Positions 23,376-33,530 of a stretch of DNA of 64,000 nt are shown here, in pieces (within the stretch, counting starts at the first letter, position 1; each line of letters begins with the position of its first letter). Where the stretch lies: NCBI RefSeq assembly GCF_000264995.1, contig NW_006767437.1, positions 66,904-130,903 of the forward strand. Reading direction: 5' to 3'. Under the pieces are notes generated by a model. The model did no database searches. It saw only the letters and a list, made by a program, of their open reading frames with translations, and was not told the origin of the DNA. Source of the stretch: Punctularia strigosozonata HHB-11173 SS5. Lineage: Eukaryota > Basidiomycota > Agaricomycetes > Corticiales > Punctulariaceae. A program made the position numbers and the translations under genes.

Positions 23376-26300
23376 CTACGGAGTATGCGAGTTATGTTGT
23401 TCTGGGGCCGGTGCATGGTATCGGATTTTTATACCTGCAGGACCCAGCGTCCAGAATATTTTGCCATTGCGTCCAACGGGGCGCATACTGTACGGCGTGA
23501 CTATCGCACCTTCAGGTGCAGGGAGTCCTTGAATCGGCGGCCGAGATCTCGGCAGGTCTTCCACGCGGCTCACGCCTTCGATTTCGAAGTACCTATCAAT
23601 CACCGCGAGGTTCTTCACATTATCCCACAGTTCCCAAGAGCTGTCGCCCAACGTCCATCGTACTAAGAATAAGATTTCGTCACCATGCCATTCATGGGTC
23701 AATATTTCTTCAACCTCATACTCAAGATCTTCGGCCTGTCCGAAGTCGTAAAAGTTCACGGGATCGCGCCCGGGAAACAGCGTGTCGTCATTCGGCAGGT
23801 ACGGCCGAAGTTTGGTGATGTGAAATCTAGGGTGCACGCGGCGCGCTTTGAGATCAGCGGGCAAATCAATCAGATAGACGCTCGCATCATTGTTCGCTTC
23901 GATAATCTTGAACGGTCCGATGAATCGAGGCACGAGTTTTTGCGCGCGCTTGATGGGCAAGTTAAGGTTTGCCGTACTGACGTAGACCAGATCGCCTGGC
24001 CGATAGGCTGGGTGGTCACGTCTGCGCTTGTTCGCATGGTGTGCCTGGCGCACGCGCGCAGCTATGATAGCGTCATGCGCCTGTTCCAGACAGTGTTTCG
24101 CGTGTAGCGCGAATTCCCTTACTCCAGGTACAGTATTTTCCATCCCAAACTCACTGAGCATTTTAGGAATGTAGCCATATGTTAGTTCGAACGCCGAAAA
24201 TCCTGTAGTTTCGGAACGCGCTGCATTCATCGCGAACTCAGTGAGCGGTAGGGCATCGACCCAATCGGTCTGATCGGGCCGGATCAGAGTTCTCATGATT
24301 TGCGCAACTGATCGGTTTGCGCGCTCCGTCGCACCATCCGTTTGGGGATGGAAGGCTGTTGACATCAACAGCTTCGTTCCGAGTATCCGGTGCGTCTCAC
24401 GCCAGAATTTGGAATTAAACTTCGAATCGCGGTCAGATACTATCGTGTCTGGTAGCCCGTGTAGTCTTACAACATCGCGTACAAACATGTACGCTAATTC
24501 AGACGCTTTAGATTTTGTGGTGCACGGTATAAGGTGCACCATATTCGTTAGTCTACATATGACTACCCAGAGGTAATCATATCCGCGGGACCGGGGAAAC
24601 GGTCCCAAGAAATCCATCGCGATCGAGCCCCATGGGCGCCCAGGCACCGGGAGGCTGTGCAATAATCCTTCAGGTTTCCTATTCAGGTCTTTCGTAGTTT
24701 GGCACATGTGGCATGTTGCGCAGAACTTCTCAATATCGCGCGACATCTGCGGCCACCAATAGTATCGTCGTACGTAATCCAGCGTCTTCTGTAGCCCGAA
24801 GTGGCCTAAAGTCCGATGGGCGGTATCGATTACGAGTTCTCGTAGGCTCCGAACACCGAGCCGGCCATTCGGTAAGCATACCGCGCGGTTTCGGCTTACG
24901 ATCATACCGTCCCGCACCGTGAATGCTTTGTGTTCGCTCGGGTGCTCCAGTACCTTTGCGAATAGTGTATCGTTAGCGTAGTTACTTTGTACGGCTTGCT
25001 CAAATTCAGCATGCTCGTTCAGTATTTGCGGCGGGAGCAGCGTGGCGGCAGCCGCTTCGTATGCGATCGGATCGTCCGCGGCTGCCACCGGCTGGCTGGC
25101 CTCGGCCTCGTCCATTTCGGGAGCCATCATTTCCGCTTCGATCTCGCGGCTTTCGATGGCTTCTGGTAGCCTCATTGCATTGAGGTGAGCAATTTCCTCG
25201 TTTCTGAGCGCCGGTAGATCATCCCCTGCGGGATCTAATTGGCGATCCGCGTCAACAAAGTTGTACGGTGCTGGGTTCTCGTCTGGTCGGTCAGCCTTGT
25301 GGCACCGGGACAGTGCGTCGGCTACGACATTCGTCTCGCCTTGTATGTAGGTTAGTGTATAATCAAATCGGCTGAGGTATTCAGACCATCGGCGCTGCCG
25401 ATAAGACATATCCTTCTGGCTCTTGAAGAATTCAAGAGTTTCGTGGTCGGTTACAATATTAATTTTTCTTCCGAGTAGCTTATCCTCCCACTTGAGGAGT
25501 GCCTCGAGTATTGCCAGGGTCTCATGTTCATACGTCGCGTAGCCACGTTGCGCGTTAGTGAACTTCTTTGACATGAATCCCGCGGGTCGGCACGTTTTCC
25601 ATTCCGGGCCTTGCCCGTAATAGGCTCCGACGCCCGTGGTCGAGGCATCGCATACTACCCATATCGGGATCGGGCTCTCGAAGTTCACCGGTTTCAGGAT
25701 CGGTGCTTTGCAGGCCAATTCCTTGATCATTCTGAAACATTTTTCGTGCATCGGGCGCCAGTGGAATGGTGCGCCATCGCTGCAGATGTTAGATAGCGGT
25801 GTCATGTACGTAGCTACATTCGGCATGAATTGCGCTAGGTATTGCACGAGTCCGAGGAACCGCGCTACCTCGCTATAATTTCTCGGAGTCTGCCAATCGC
25901 GGATCTGCTCCAATTTGTCTTTCTCGGCATGGATTCCTTGGCCGTCAATCAGATGGCCCAGGCACTCCATTCGTTCCGAATACAGGTCGACCTTCTTTTT
26001 CGATAGGTACAGGCGCGCTTTGCGCAATATATTGAATACTATTTCGAGGTGCCTTTCGTGCTCCTCTATGGTATTCGAGAAGATAAATATATCATCTAAG
26101 TATACATGAACAAATATTCCTATGTGTTCTCTAAAGAGGTGGGTCATCAACCTCTGGAATGTCGAAGGCGCGTTACAATCGCCTTGTTGCATGACATGGG
26201 ACACCATCGTGCCCAGAATAGTCGAAAATGCTGTCTTCGGTACATCACCTTTCTCGATTCGGATCTGCTCGTACGCGTCGCTCATGTCGAGCTTCGATCT

Positions 26301-26939
26301 GTATCGGGCGCGCGCTACATCATTTCTAATTCTGTCTTGATCCGGCATCGGCGTTACGTCGTGCACCGTATTCTCATTTCGTTCCCGCAGATCAAATACG
26401 GTACGCAGCTTCCCATCCTTTTTGGGAATGCATAGCATTGGTAATGTGTTGTCGACCGGTTGCCATTCCCACCAGCCGGCTTTAGTGTATTTCTCAATCT
26501 TATCTTGTAAGATTTTTTGATAGGCTTCTGGGCATCGTGGCCTATGACCTCGGTATCTCTTACGGGGGTCTATAATATTAATTCTATGGTTCACCTCGCG
26601 GTAAGGAGGTCGCTCGAGCGGGATATCGCCAGTGATATCGGCGATCTGGGCCTGCCATCGCTCCCGCAATCGTGGGATTGCTTCTTCGTTTAGCGCTTCT
26701 TGGGCGCGTGATGATGGCGTCGTGGGCGGTCCGGGGAACGGTATCCGCTTTCCCCACGGAGTTTTTAGTTGAGCCTCTTCCAAGGCGTTGTGTTTATTGT
26801 AAGCATCCTCAAATTCCTTCGGGAATTTGATGTCCTTGATCTCTTCGTCGGCAATTGCGCTTGCCATTGTCAGTATTGTCGGACTATTATGCTCAGAGAT
26901 GTCTGGCATTCGTGTTTCTTGCTCGTGTGAGTGGACCAC
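23376..26939 (-). CDS. retrotransposon pol: RT, RNase H, integrase, chromodomain
   Basis: Open frame of 1,187 codons. In order: reverse transcriptase with HVYLDDIFIFS (the YxDD-type active-site box) at about residue 280; RNase H of the Ty3 type (WVVCDASTTGVGAYY and KINIVTDHETLEFF); and the integrase zinc domain HRTLGHFG...CATCHMCQ. The integrase catalytic core follows, with AMDFLGPFPRSRGYDYLW, VSDRDSKFNSKFW and HPQTDGATERANR, then a chromodomain-like C-terminal module (YEVEEILTHEWHGDE, FLVRWTLGDSSWELW). It lies just downstream of gag in a different frame. In chromoviruses this chromodomain is known to guide integration toward particular chromatin. Confidence 0.95.
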   Translation of the reverse strand: MVHSHEQETRMPDISEHNSPTILTMASAIADEEIKDIKFPKEFEDAYNKHNALEEAQLKTPWGKRIPFPGPPTTPSSRAQEALNEEAIPRLRERWQAQIADITGDIPLERPPYREVNHRINIIDPRKRYRGHRPRCPEAYQKILQDKIEKYTKAGWWEWQPVDNTLPMLCIPKKDGKLRTVFDLRERNENTVHDVTPMPDQDRIRNDVARARYRSKLDMSDAYEQIRIEKGDVPKTAFSTILGTMVSHVMQQGDCNAPSTFQRLMTHLFREHIGIFVHVYLDDIFIFSNTIEEHERHLEIVFNILRKARLYLSKKKVDLYSERMECLGHLIDGQGIHAEKDKLEQIRDWQTPRNYSEVARFLGLVQYLAQFMPNVATYMTPLSNICSDGAPFHWRPMHEKCFRMIKELACKAPILKPVNFESPIPIWVVCDASTTGVGAYYGQGPEWKTCRPAGFMSKKFTNAQRGYATYEHETLAILEALLKWEDKLLGRKINIVTDHETLEFFKSQKDMSYRQRRWSEYLSRFDYTLTYIQGETNVVADALSRCHKADRPDENPAPYNFVDADRQLDPAGDDLPALRNEEIAHLNAMRLPEAIESREIEAEMMAPEMDEAEASQPVAAADDPIAYEAAAATLLPPQILNEHAEFEQAVQSNYANDTLFAKVLEHPSEHKAFTVRDGMIVSRNRAVCLPNGRLGVRSLRELVIDTAHRTLGHFGLQKTLDYVRRYYWWPQMSRDIEKFCATCHMCQTTKDLNRKPEGLLHSLPVPGRPWGSIAMDFLGPFPRSRGYDYLWVVICRLTNMVHLIPCTTKSKASELAYMFVRDVVRLHGLPDTIVSDRDSKFNSKFWRETHRILGTKLLMSTAFHPQTDGATERANRSVAQIMRTLIRPDQTDWVDALPLTEFAMNAARSETTGFSAFELTYGYIPKMLSEFGMENTVPGVREFALHAKHCLEQAHDAIIAARVRQAHHANKRRRDHPAYRPGDLVYVSTANLNLPIKRAQKLVPRFIGPFKIIEANNDASVYLIDLPADLKARRVHPRFHITKLRPYLPNDDTLFPGRDPVNFYDFGQAEDLEYEVEEILTHEWHGDEILFLVRWTLGDSSWELWDNVKNLAVIDRYFEIEGVSRVEDLPRSRPPIQGLPAPEGAIVTPYSMRPVGRNGKIFWTLGPAGIKIRYHAPAPEQHNSHTP

Positions 26940-26970
26940 TATCTTGGGTCGCGGGCGGAGGCTATTGAAT

Positions 26971-29835
26971 CTAGGCTTGCTTCCGAAAGGAACGCGGTTT
27001 CGGCTTCGTTTCTCCGGACTTAGCCCATTTGTCGCCTCCTCCGGTCCTCCCCCCTTCCAATTCGGCAGGGATTAGAGTACCGTCACGTAGTTTTATTGTC
27101 CGGCGCTCAGGAATTATTGTAATTCCATGTTTAGCGCAGAACGGTAGGCCTACTACGGCATCGTAGTGAGCAATATTCGCTACATCGAAATACCAATTGG
27201 TTTTGATGCTTCCGAGAGCGGTACGGGAGTATCCGCCATGTGTAATCTTCGATCGGCTACCCTTACAGCCGAGTTTCAGGGTAATTGGATTTTCGAGCTC
27301 GAATACGTCGAGTCCGCATATCTGAGCAAATTCAGTACTGACTGCGTCCGTATTCGACCCTAAATCGAATAATGTCCAGGCGCGGACGCCATCAATCGAT
27401 ACGTACGCTGCAAGAAGTTCAGTCCATGCTTTCGGATACTTTGGACGACTGAGATTGCTGTCCCGATGTAGCGCAGATCGGATAGCATCTCGCGCTTCAC
27501 GCGGTGGGTCTGGGCGCTTGCCTTTTTGGGAAGGCTCGGCGTATGCGAATGGCGCTGGGTCGCGCCCATCATCGTGGGTGCCATCGTCACCCACGAGTAA
27601 TTCATTCATGAATACAACGTCCCCTCCATCTGACGAGTATTCTTCATCAAATTCATTGCCCTGATGGGCCTCGTAGGCCTCTAGATAGTATGTTTCCTCA
27701 TTTTCCGCATTCTCTGGGGACGCGTTCTCATTTTCGGCGCCTTCCGGCGCTGCCTCGTGTTCGGCCTCGGCGCGCCCATCATCGGCGTCAATAGCGTTCA
27801 TCTGGGCATTGGCGGCGTAATGATCCGCGGACAAGTGTCCCTTCTCACCGCACGTCCGGCACGCCAGATGAGCTATCCTGGGATTGAATCGCGGCTTCGC
27901 AATGTAATTAGCATTCTGGTTGGGCGCGTTCCCGCGTCCGTCTCCCTTCGCGTTTCCTGTAGCGTAGTTCCCTGTATTGGATATTTTGACAGGAATAGCA
28001 TTCGATTGCGCAGGATTCTTTGTGATTCTGTACAAATCATCTCTCGCTTGCCGGGGGCGGAACGAGTTTCTATTGCCTCGGCGGTTATCCCCGCCTCGAT
28101 CGCGATCTCTTCGGTCGTCATGCCGCTCCGGTGATTTGGCTTTGACGGCGTATCCTTCCTTACTTCTTCGAAGCGCCATCGCGGCTTCTATCGCTATGTT
28201 AGAATTCTCGTAGTCAATCGCATACCGCAATATTTCTCTTAATTTGGTAATTCCAACGCGGACTCCTTTGTTCCTCATTAGATGGGTTAGGTACGCTTGT
28301 GGCAGCTTCATTAGGAAGTGTTCTGATATGTCAACCTCAGATGGGGGTTGCAACAATTTGGACGAAGCTTCAATTAGTTCGTCGAAGAAGCTCTGTACCC
28401 CGGCTTCCGGGTCAAATTTAATTTCTTTATACGTCTTTATTGCCTTTTCAGGCGTAATGTCTATCACAAAGCGGTCGAACATTTCGATCACTGCTCGAGT
28501 GAAACTGAGTACAGGGATCCCGGGGTTAGTTCGGGAAACCTTGAGGCGCCACCAGTGACGCGCTTTCTCGCCTAATCGGGCAGGTGTGTGCAGCTTCCGT
28601 AGAAGGTCGCGGCGAGGTCCCGACAGTCCGGTAAGTACGAAGTATTCCAGAAGTGACTCTAGCCAATCAAGGAATTTGTCCGCATCGTTTTGGCCGTTCC
28701 ATGCCTCCGGTGTCGGCGGCTTCTGACTCTTTGTGTTAGGGTCAGGCTCTACATATTCTCCAATGTAGGTTTCAATCATATGTTTAATTCTATTATGATA
28801 TACTGTGCGCAGGCTTACACCTGTGAATTCACTACTGAATGGGATGTACGATCCTTCGCGCAAAATTCGCATGTCCTCATCGTCTGATCGCGGCATGTTG
28901 AGCCTGGGCGTATCATTCCCCGATTCATCGCCGCTATTCCCATTCGGGTCAGATCCGGGATCTCCGCCTCCTCCAGGGGCGTTTCCTCGTCCTCGTCCCA
29001 TTCCTCGTCCACTAGTGCGTTGGCTTCCTCCTCCCGAGCGGGAGTTCCTTCCACTACTGGACGGTCCACCCGATCCTCCGTTAGGGGTGCGGTGGATAAT
29101 TTGTCTCGGCGCGGCGGGGGGCATAGAATTAGTCGGCCCTTGTGGCGCTCTGACACATGTTTGAGCGGCCCGTCCTACGGGTGGTGCATTGCCATTGTTC
29201 TGGGTTCCCCCAGTTGGGTCTGGATCCGCGTACAGATCGTCTTCCTCGTTAGTGGCCTGGCGGCCTCGAGGGTCTGCCGTTGCGGCACGTACCTCATTTT
29301 CTTCTTCTTCGGTATCGCCCTCGTTTCCGTCACCACGAGGGGCGATGAATTCTCTACGCGCTCTGCCGCTCTTAGGTGCGGTTTGTTTTCCTTTTCCGGT
29401 GCTTCCACTGGTTCTTTCGGATCCTTCCGCGGTCTCGGCCTTGTTCTCAATGCTGAACCATTCTGCTGGACCGATATCCTCAAGCTTTCGCTTTTCCATT
29501 CGCCGCTGTAGTAACAATAGTTGTAGATAGTCCTGTCCTTTCTTTACAGTAGTTTGTTCTACAATTAGATTAATGTCTTCCATTCGAAGCGGACGCTTTC
29601 CGCCTTGGTTCCATAGTCTTTCGGCTATGGTCCTCATCCCGATTAGATCGACGGGCTCAGTTAGGTACGAGGGCGATAGGTGGCCCCCGTCCGATTGATC
29701 GTTTCTCACGCTGCCAGGCTGCCCTTGGCGCCTGCCTTTCTTGTTCTTTGTGGCTTCATAGCCTTCGTTAATAATTGTACGGGCGTCAAGATCGATGCCT
29801 GCGCTTCTCAGCGTGTGAGTTCCGGACATTCTCAT
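26971..29835 (-). CDS. retrotransposon gag with zinc knuckle and protease-like domain
   Basis: Open frame of 954 codons. A long polar, Gly/Arg/Pro-rich N-terminal third is followed by a Retrotrans_gag capsid-like domain (about residues 380-560: FLDWLESLLEYFVLTGL, KARHWWRLKVS, FFDELIEASSKLLQPP). A CCHC zinc knuckle (CRTCGEKGHLSADH) comes next, then an acidic linker and a retropepsin-like domain near the C-terminus (WTLFDLGSNTDAVSTEF, DAVVGLPFCAKHGI). Having the protease in the gag frame is usual for Metaviridae. Confidence 0.92.
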   Translation of the reverse strand: MRMSGTHTLRSAGIDLDARTIINEGYEATKNKKGRRQGQPGSVRNDQSDGGHLSPSYLTEPVDLIGMRTIAERLWNQGGKRPLRMEDINLIVEQTTVKKGQDYLQLLLLQRRMEKRKLEDIGPAEWFSIENKAETAEGSERTSGSTGKGKQTAPKSGRARREFIAPRGDGNEGDTEEEENEVRAATADPRGRQATNEEDDLYADPDPTGGTQNNGNAPPVGRAAQTCVRAPQGPTNSMPPAAPRQIIHRTPNGGSGGPSSSGRNSRSGGGSQRTSGRGMGRGRGNAPGGGGDPGSDPNGNSGDESGNDTPRLNMPRSDDEDMRILREGSYIPFSSEFTGVSLRTVYHNRIKHMIETYIGEYVEPDPNTKSQKPPTPEAWNGQNDADKFLDWLESLLEYFVLTGLSGPRRDLLRKLHTPARLGEKARHWWRLKVSRTNPGIPVLSFTRAVIEMFDRFVIDITPEKAIKTYKEIKFDPEAGVQSFFDELIEASSKLLQPPSEVDISEHFLMKLPQAYLTHLMRNKGVRVGITKLREILRYAIDYENSNIAIEAAMALRRSKEGYAVKAKSPERHDDRRDRDRGGDNRRGNRNSFRPRQARDDLYRITKNPAQSNAIPVKISNTGNYATGNAKGDGRGNAPNQNANYIAKPRFNPRIAHLACRTCGEKGHLSADHYAANAQMNAIDADDGRAEAEHEAAPEGAENENASPENAENEETYYLEAYEAHQGNEFDEEYSSDGGDVVFMNELLVGDDGTHDDGRDPAPFAYAEPSQKGKRPDPPREARDAIRSALHRDSNLSRPKYPKAWTELLAAYVSIDGVRAWTLFDLGSNTDAVSTEFAQICGLDVFELENPITLKLGCKGSRSKITHGGYSRTALGSIKTNWYFDVANIAHYDAVVGLPFCAKHGITIIPERRTIKLRDGTLIPAELEGGRTGGGDKWAKSGETKPKPRSFRKQA

Positions 29836-29881
29836 GTACTCGTTGTTTTTATTTCAATAGTATACGGCGTGTTCAAAAAAG

Positions 29882-30165
29882 TGTAAAGTGTATAGCTTAC
29901 GTAAAGCTATGCTACGACACGACTAGACCGACACAGAACAGAACCGAGTGTATATTGAGCTGAAAGACAACGGTACAGGTAGTTCGTGCGTAGTTTATAT
30001 GTCTCTGGCCCGGAATAAGGTTCTATGGGCGCCATATGATCCTTCGGCGCCCTCGCAGTATTGTGAGTGACCGCGCCCAATGAGGCGCGGTGTTTCTTGA
30101 TTTACATCATGCCGCCTTCGGCGGCTTACAAATCTTATCTACGGTAATATTATACTACCGTTACA
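29882..30165 (-). repeat. 5' LTR (in element orientation)
   Basis: 284 bp, partner of the LTR at 21913-22196. It ends 68 bp from the stop codon of the GH51 gene. Confidence 0.95.
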
Positions 30166-30170
30166 TCTGC
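30166..30170. repeat. target-site duplication, right copy
   Basis: TCTGC, matching 21908-21912. Confidence 0.92.
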
Positions 30171-30232
30171 ATTCATCACCACTTGTTTCTATGCATACAG
30201 CATCGGACTTGCGTTACATCCGTATGTACATT

Positions 30233-32883
30233 TCAACCCTTGGTCGGGAATTGGAAGACCGCCACGCTCATCGGCGGGAAATCGTGCGTGAAGCTGCCGC
30301 CGACGATAGAGACCGTCTGGTTCTTGGGCGTCACGTAGTTCGGGTTATCGAGGGTATTATATCCCGCCGCGTCGGGCCCGCTGAGAATGGTGGCAATACC
30401 CTTGTTGCCCTTGACGGTGAAGTCAAGAGAGACGGTGGTCGAGATCGTCGCGTTGCCCGCGTTTGACACCTTAAGACGAGATCAGGAGGTGCATCGGCGG
30501 TTGTCAAGGATGGACGTATAACTACCTTGAGATACACGACGTTTGTCTTGTTGTGAATACTCGCTACCCAGTATAGCGGTGCGGTTTCGGGCGATGAGAT
30601 TGGTTCGGTGATGAGGGTATTGGTGCCCTTGTTCGTGCTGAACAACTGCAGACGGGGTTAACAGGAGCCGCCATAGAGGGGAGGAAAAGCCGCAAACCTT
30701 CTGTACGTAGTAAGAGATGCTCCTCACTACGCTTCCAGCATCGAAAGTCATGATGTCGGGCGTCCATTGATAGCTATCGATATGTTGGAGCGACGGAGCA
30801 TCTGCACCAGTGTTCAGCCGACCGCACGTCGTTATGGAATGTATTGACTCACAAGCCGAAGCAAAGACAACGTCTGCGTTACGTTCCATGCCCGTCATGA
30901 ACGCAGCCTCCGCGCTGGCACCCTGCAAGGTCGGATACCGCAGTCGACCGGTGTCGAATGTGCCAAGCGGGTCAGAGTCATTGGTAGAAGTGACCGCATA
31001 TTCGCCGACAACTGCAAGAAACGCATTAGAATAAGTGATAGGAAGGACGGGGTCTGCGCGCACAATACTGCGTTCCGTTCCTCGGGTAGTTGTCCCAATC
31101 AAACATGAATGCAGCGGTCTCGAACCAATCCGGGGTTTGGTACTGGTGATAGTCAACTGTAAACCGAACGTTAGGACACCAAAGGGAGGAACAACTCAGA
31201 AAACGAGCATACTCTTGTGGTAAGGCGGGTCCAGTGCCAAAGAAGGGTACGATGTCGCAAGGAACTCGAGCTGCGGATACTTGGCGCCGATTTGAGTAAC
31301 GAACATATTCCACCTGTACGCCTGGTAGCTCGGTTCTTGGAACTGGGTGTGTCGCCATCAACATCCGCCGCGCATTGTTGGACTGGACTGCGAACCTGAT
31401 CCTCGTTCCCAATCTCGATGTATCTTAACTGGTACGGCTTTTTCCTGCCTAGGCTCGCCCTCAGGGCTCCGTACTTAGTCGTCTTGGCATCACCGATGAT
31501 GAATTCTATTTCGTTGATGGCGTCGTCGATGTATGGTTGGAGCTGATCCTCAGGGACGACGGGCCATCCACTCAGGTTGGCATAGTCGTTGATCACGATG
31601 CCATCCCAAATGCCGAGAATAGGTTCCTATGATCAGCAATGAGTACCGGCGTGACATGTGACGGCGGGGTGGATCGTACAGCTCCCAGGTCCTGGATGAA
31701 GTCCAGGTACTCAATCAACCCGAGACCGTCCGTATTCGGGTATCCTATTGGCGAAGCGTCAGCGCGAGGCACGGCATAAACGGAGCCGATGGCACTACAC
31801 ACCCCAGTTGCCCCACCTCCCAGGTCTGTTCTCCAGCGGACCGAGGGTTTCGTTCCACTTCCACCTGTTGTTGAACCCTCCGGGGTCAGAGCCTCCGCCC
31901 GTGGCCGTGCCCTAAGCAAACGCGTCAGATTTGGGGATGCAACCAACGATACATAATCCGAGTGCCAACCTCCAGGTTGTTGCCTCCCAAGCGCCACAGT
32001 CCTGGCTTGGTCTCCGCGAATGCTTGGGCAATGTCAATGCGCATACCGTTCGGCCGATTCTGTGATTATACGTGAGCATGCCACAGGTTGGGCAGCTCGA
32101 TAACGGCTAGGCTCACGTTCCAAGTGGGCGGAAAGAGCGTGAAGAGCCCAAAGTAGACTGTCTTGCCGGCCGCCTTCTTCGCGTCCACGGTGACGCTGAA
32201 CACGTTGTCGATGCCGCTGGCCGAAAAGCTCGGTTCGAGCGTGTACTCGAACTTTTTCCAGTTCTTGCCGACGCCGGAGAGCGTCTTGGACGCGAACGTC
32301 GTCTTCCCGTCCGCGCTCTTGAGCGCTGCGGTGATGGTGCCGGAGAAGGAGGACGACTTGGCGTAGAAGGTGCCCGTGTATTTCCATCCCTTCTGCACTT
32401 TGATGCCCCAATAGCCGGTGTTGAGCGCACCGGCGGCGCCCGTAGTGCCAGTAGGGACGTCCACGCGCAGGCTGTTCGGAAGGGCAGACGAGACGGGGCT
32501 GGTGTCGTTCACGACGGTAAGGGTGGCACCACCCGTTGCGTTCCAGGCCGTAAGACTGGAGAGAAAGCGTTAGCATGCACGAATGGATCGTGATTCGTAG
32601 ATCGACGCACGCTTCAGCCGTTCCAGGGAGTTGGACCTGGAAGGCGCGGTTCTGGAGGAGCTCCGCTACGACGAAAGTTAGCGATCCGTGATCGTAGGAT
32701 AGTTTCATATCGACCGGACGTACCGTATAATCCTCCGTCGCCTGAATGGTTGATATCCTCCCACATGTAACCGTATATGGTGCTTGGGATGGTGACATTC
32801 TTGGTTTTTGTAACGCGAATATCGAGCGCGTGGCTTCCGGTTAGGATAGCACATGCTGCCAACAGAGCGAGCAGCGCCGCCAT
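30233..32883 (-). CDS. secreted alpha-L-arabinofuranosidase, family GH51
   Basis: Releases terminal arabinose from arabinan and arabinoxylan outside the cell. Thirteen exons on the minus strand give about 660 aa with a cleavable signal peptide (MAALLALLAACAILTGSHA). The N-terminal domain opens with YGYMWEDINHSGDGGLYAE, the GH51 start of the barrel, and then a carbohydrate-binding-like beta region (about 75-215). The catalytic barrel follows: NRPNGMR, GYPNTDGLGLIEYLDF, then YIEIGNEDQ with the acid/base Glu (about residue 380) and FVGEYAV with the nucleophile Glu (about 461). The C-terminus is the usual beta domain. Introns are about 45-80 nt, GT-AG. All key residues are present. The retrotransposon LTR ends 68 bp beyond the stop and may affect 3' processing. 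Confidence 0.93.
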
Positions 32884-33530
32884 GGTATTGGCACGGACGG
32901 ATTCCCGCTGTCCTTGGGCACCATGGGATGTTGTAGTCGGGCGATTTTATGGCAGGATATACGATAAGCAGCGGGCCGCCGTGCTTAGGATCGCGCGAGC
33001 CGCGGGAAGGTGGGCGGGACCGTCGGGACGACATGTGAGCGGCGGGGGGCGACATGGCGGCGCCGTGACCCTGTAGAAACGAATCACGAGAGGTCGGTGC
33101 GGGTGGACATGAGGATCAAGCGAGAGGCGAGGCTGAGGACGGCGGGGCAGGTGACCGTCGACGGCGAGTCCGGGACGGCGAAGCAGGCTTCGGCGACTTC
33201 TTCCTGAGATCAACATCCGCGTCGGGTCGCACGTCTTTTCGCATCATGACGTCATCCTGGCATATACTTGGGTGCATATATGCATTGTTCGGTGGACTGA
33301 TCATGCTGGACTGAGGACTCGATGCGCAGATGTCCCAACGAACAAACGTTCATCCATTTATAAGTGAGGCTTGGGGGAGATATGTCGATGAGGAAGTGAG
33401 GGGTCACTCGGATTGAATACGGGTGTGACGCGACGCGTGCGCGGTGTTATGCGGATTACTTATAGTCACGCCGCCAACGATCAACGTTCCAACGCTGACG
33501 CCGAGAACTGGCCGTCGATTGTCGCAATAA
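32884..33530. promoter_or_regulatory. divergent promoter region, GH51 / unknown gene
   Basis: About 650 bp between two start codons on opposite strands. Short AT-rich patches (GCATATATGC at about 33276) could hold core promoter elements. No regulator site is clear enough to name. Confidence 0.45.

Larger units (their letters stand above)
21913..30165 (-). mobile_element. Ty3/Gypsy chromovirus-type LTR retrotransposon, looks whole
   Basis: An 8.25 kb element on the minus strand. Its two 284-bp LTRs (21913-22196 and 29882-30165) start TGTAA and end TTACA on the plus strand and differ at one position by eye, so the insertion is young. TCTGC duplications flank it. Internal order on the minus strand is gag with a zinc knuckle and protease-like domain, then pol (RT, RNase H, integrase, chromodomain), then a third ORF, then a polypurine tract beside the 3' LTR. 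RT-before-integrase order plus the chromodomain places it in Metaviridae, chromovirus branch. The three main reading frames are each long and open, so it appears whole. I did not identify a primer-binding site. Confidence 0.95.
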
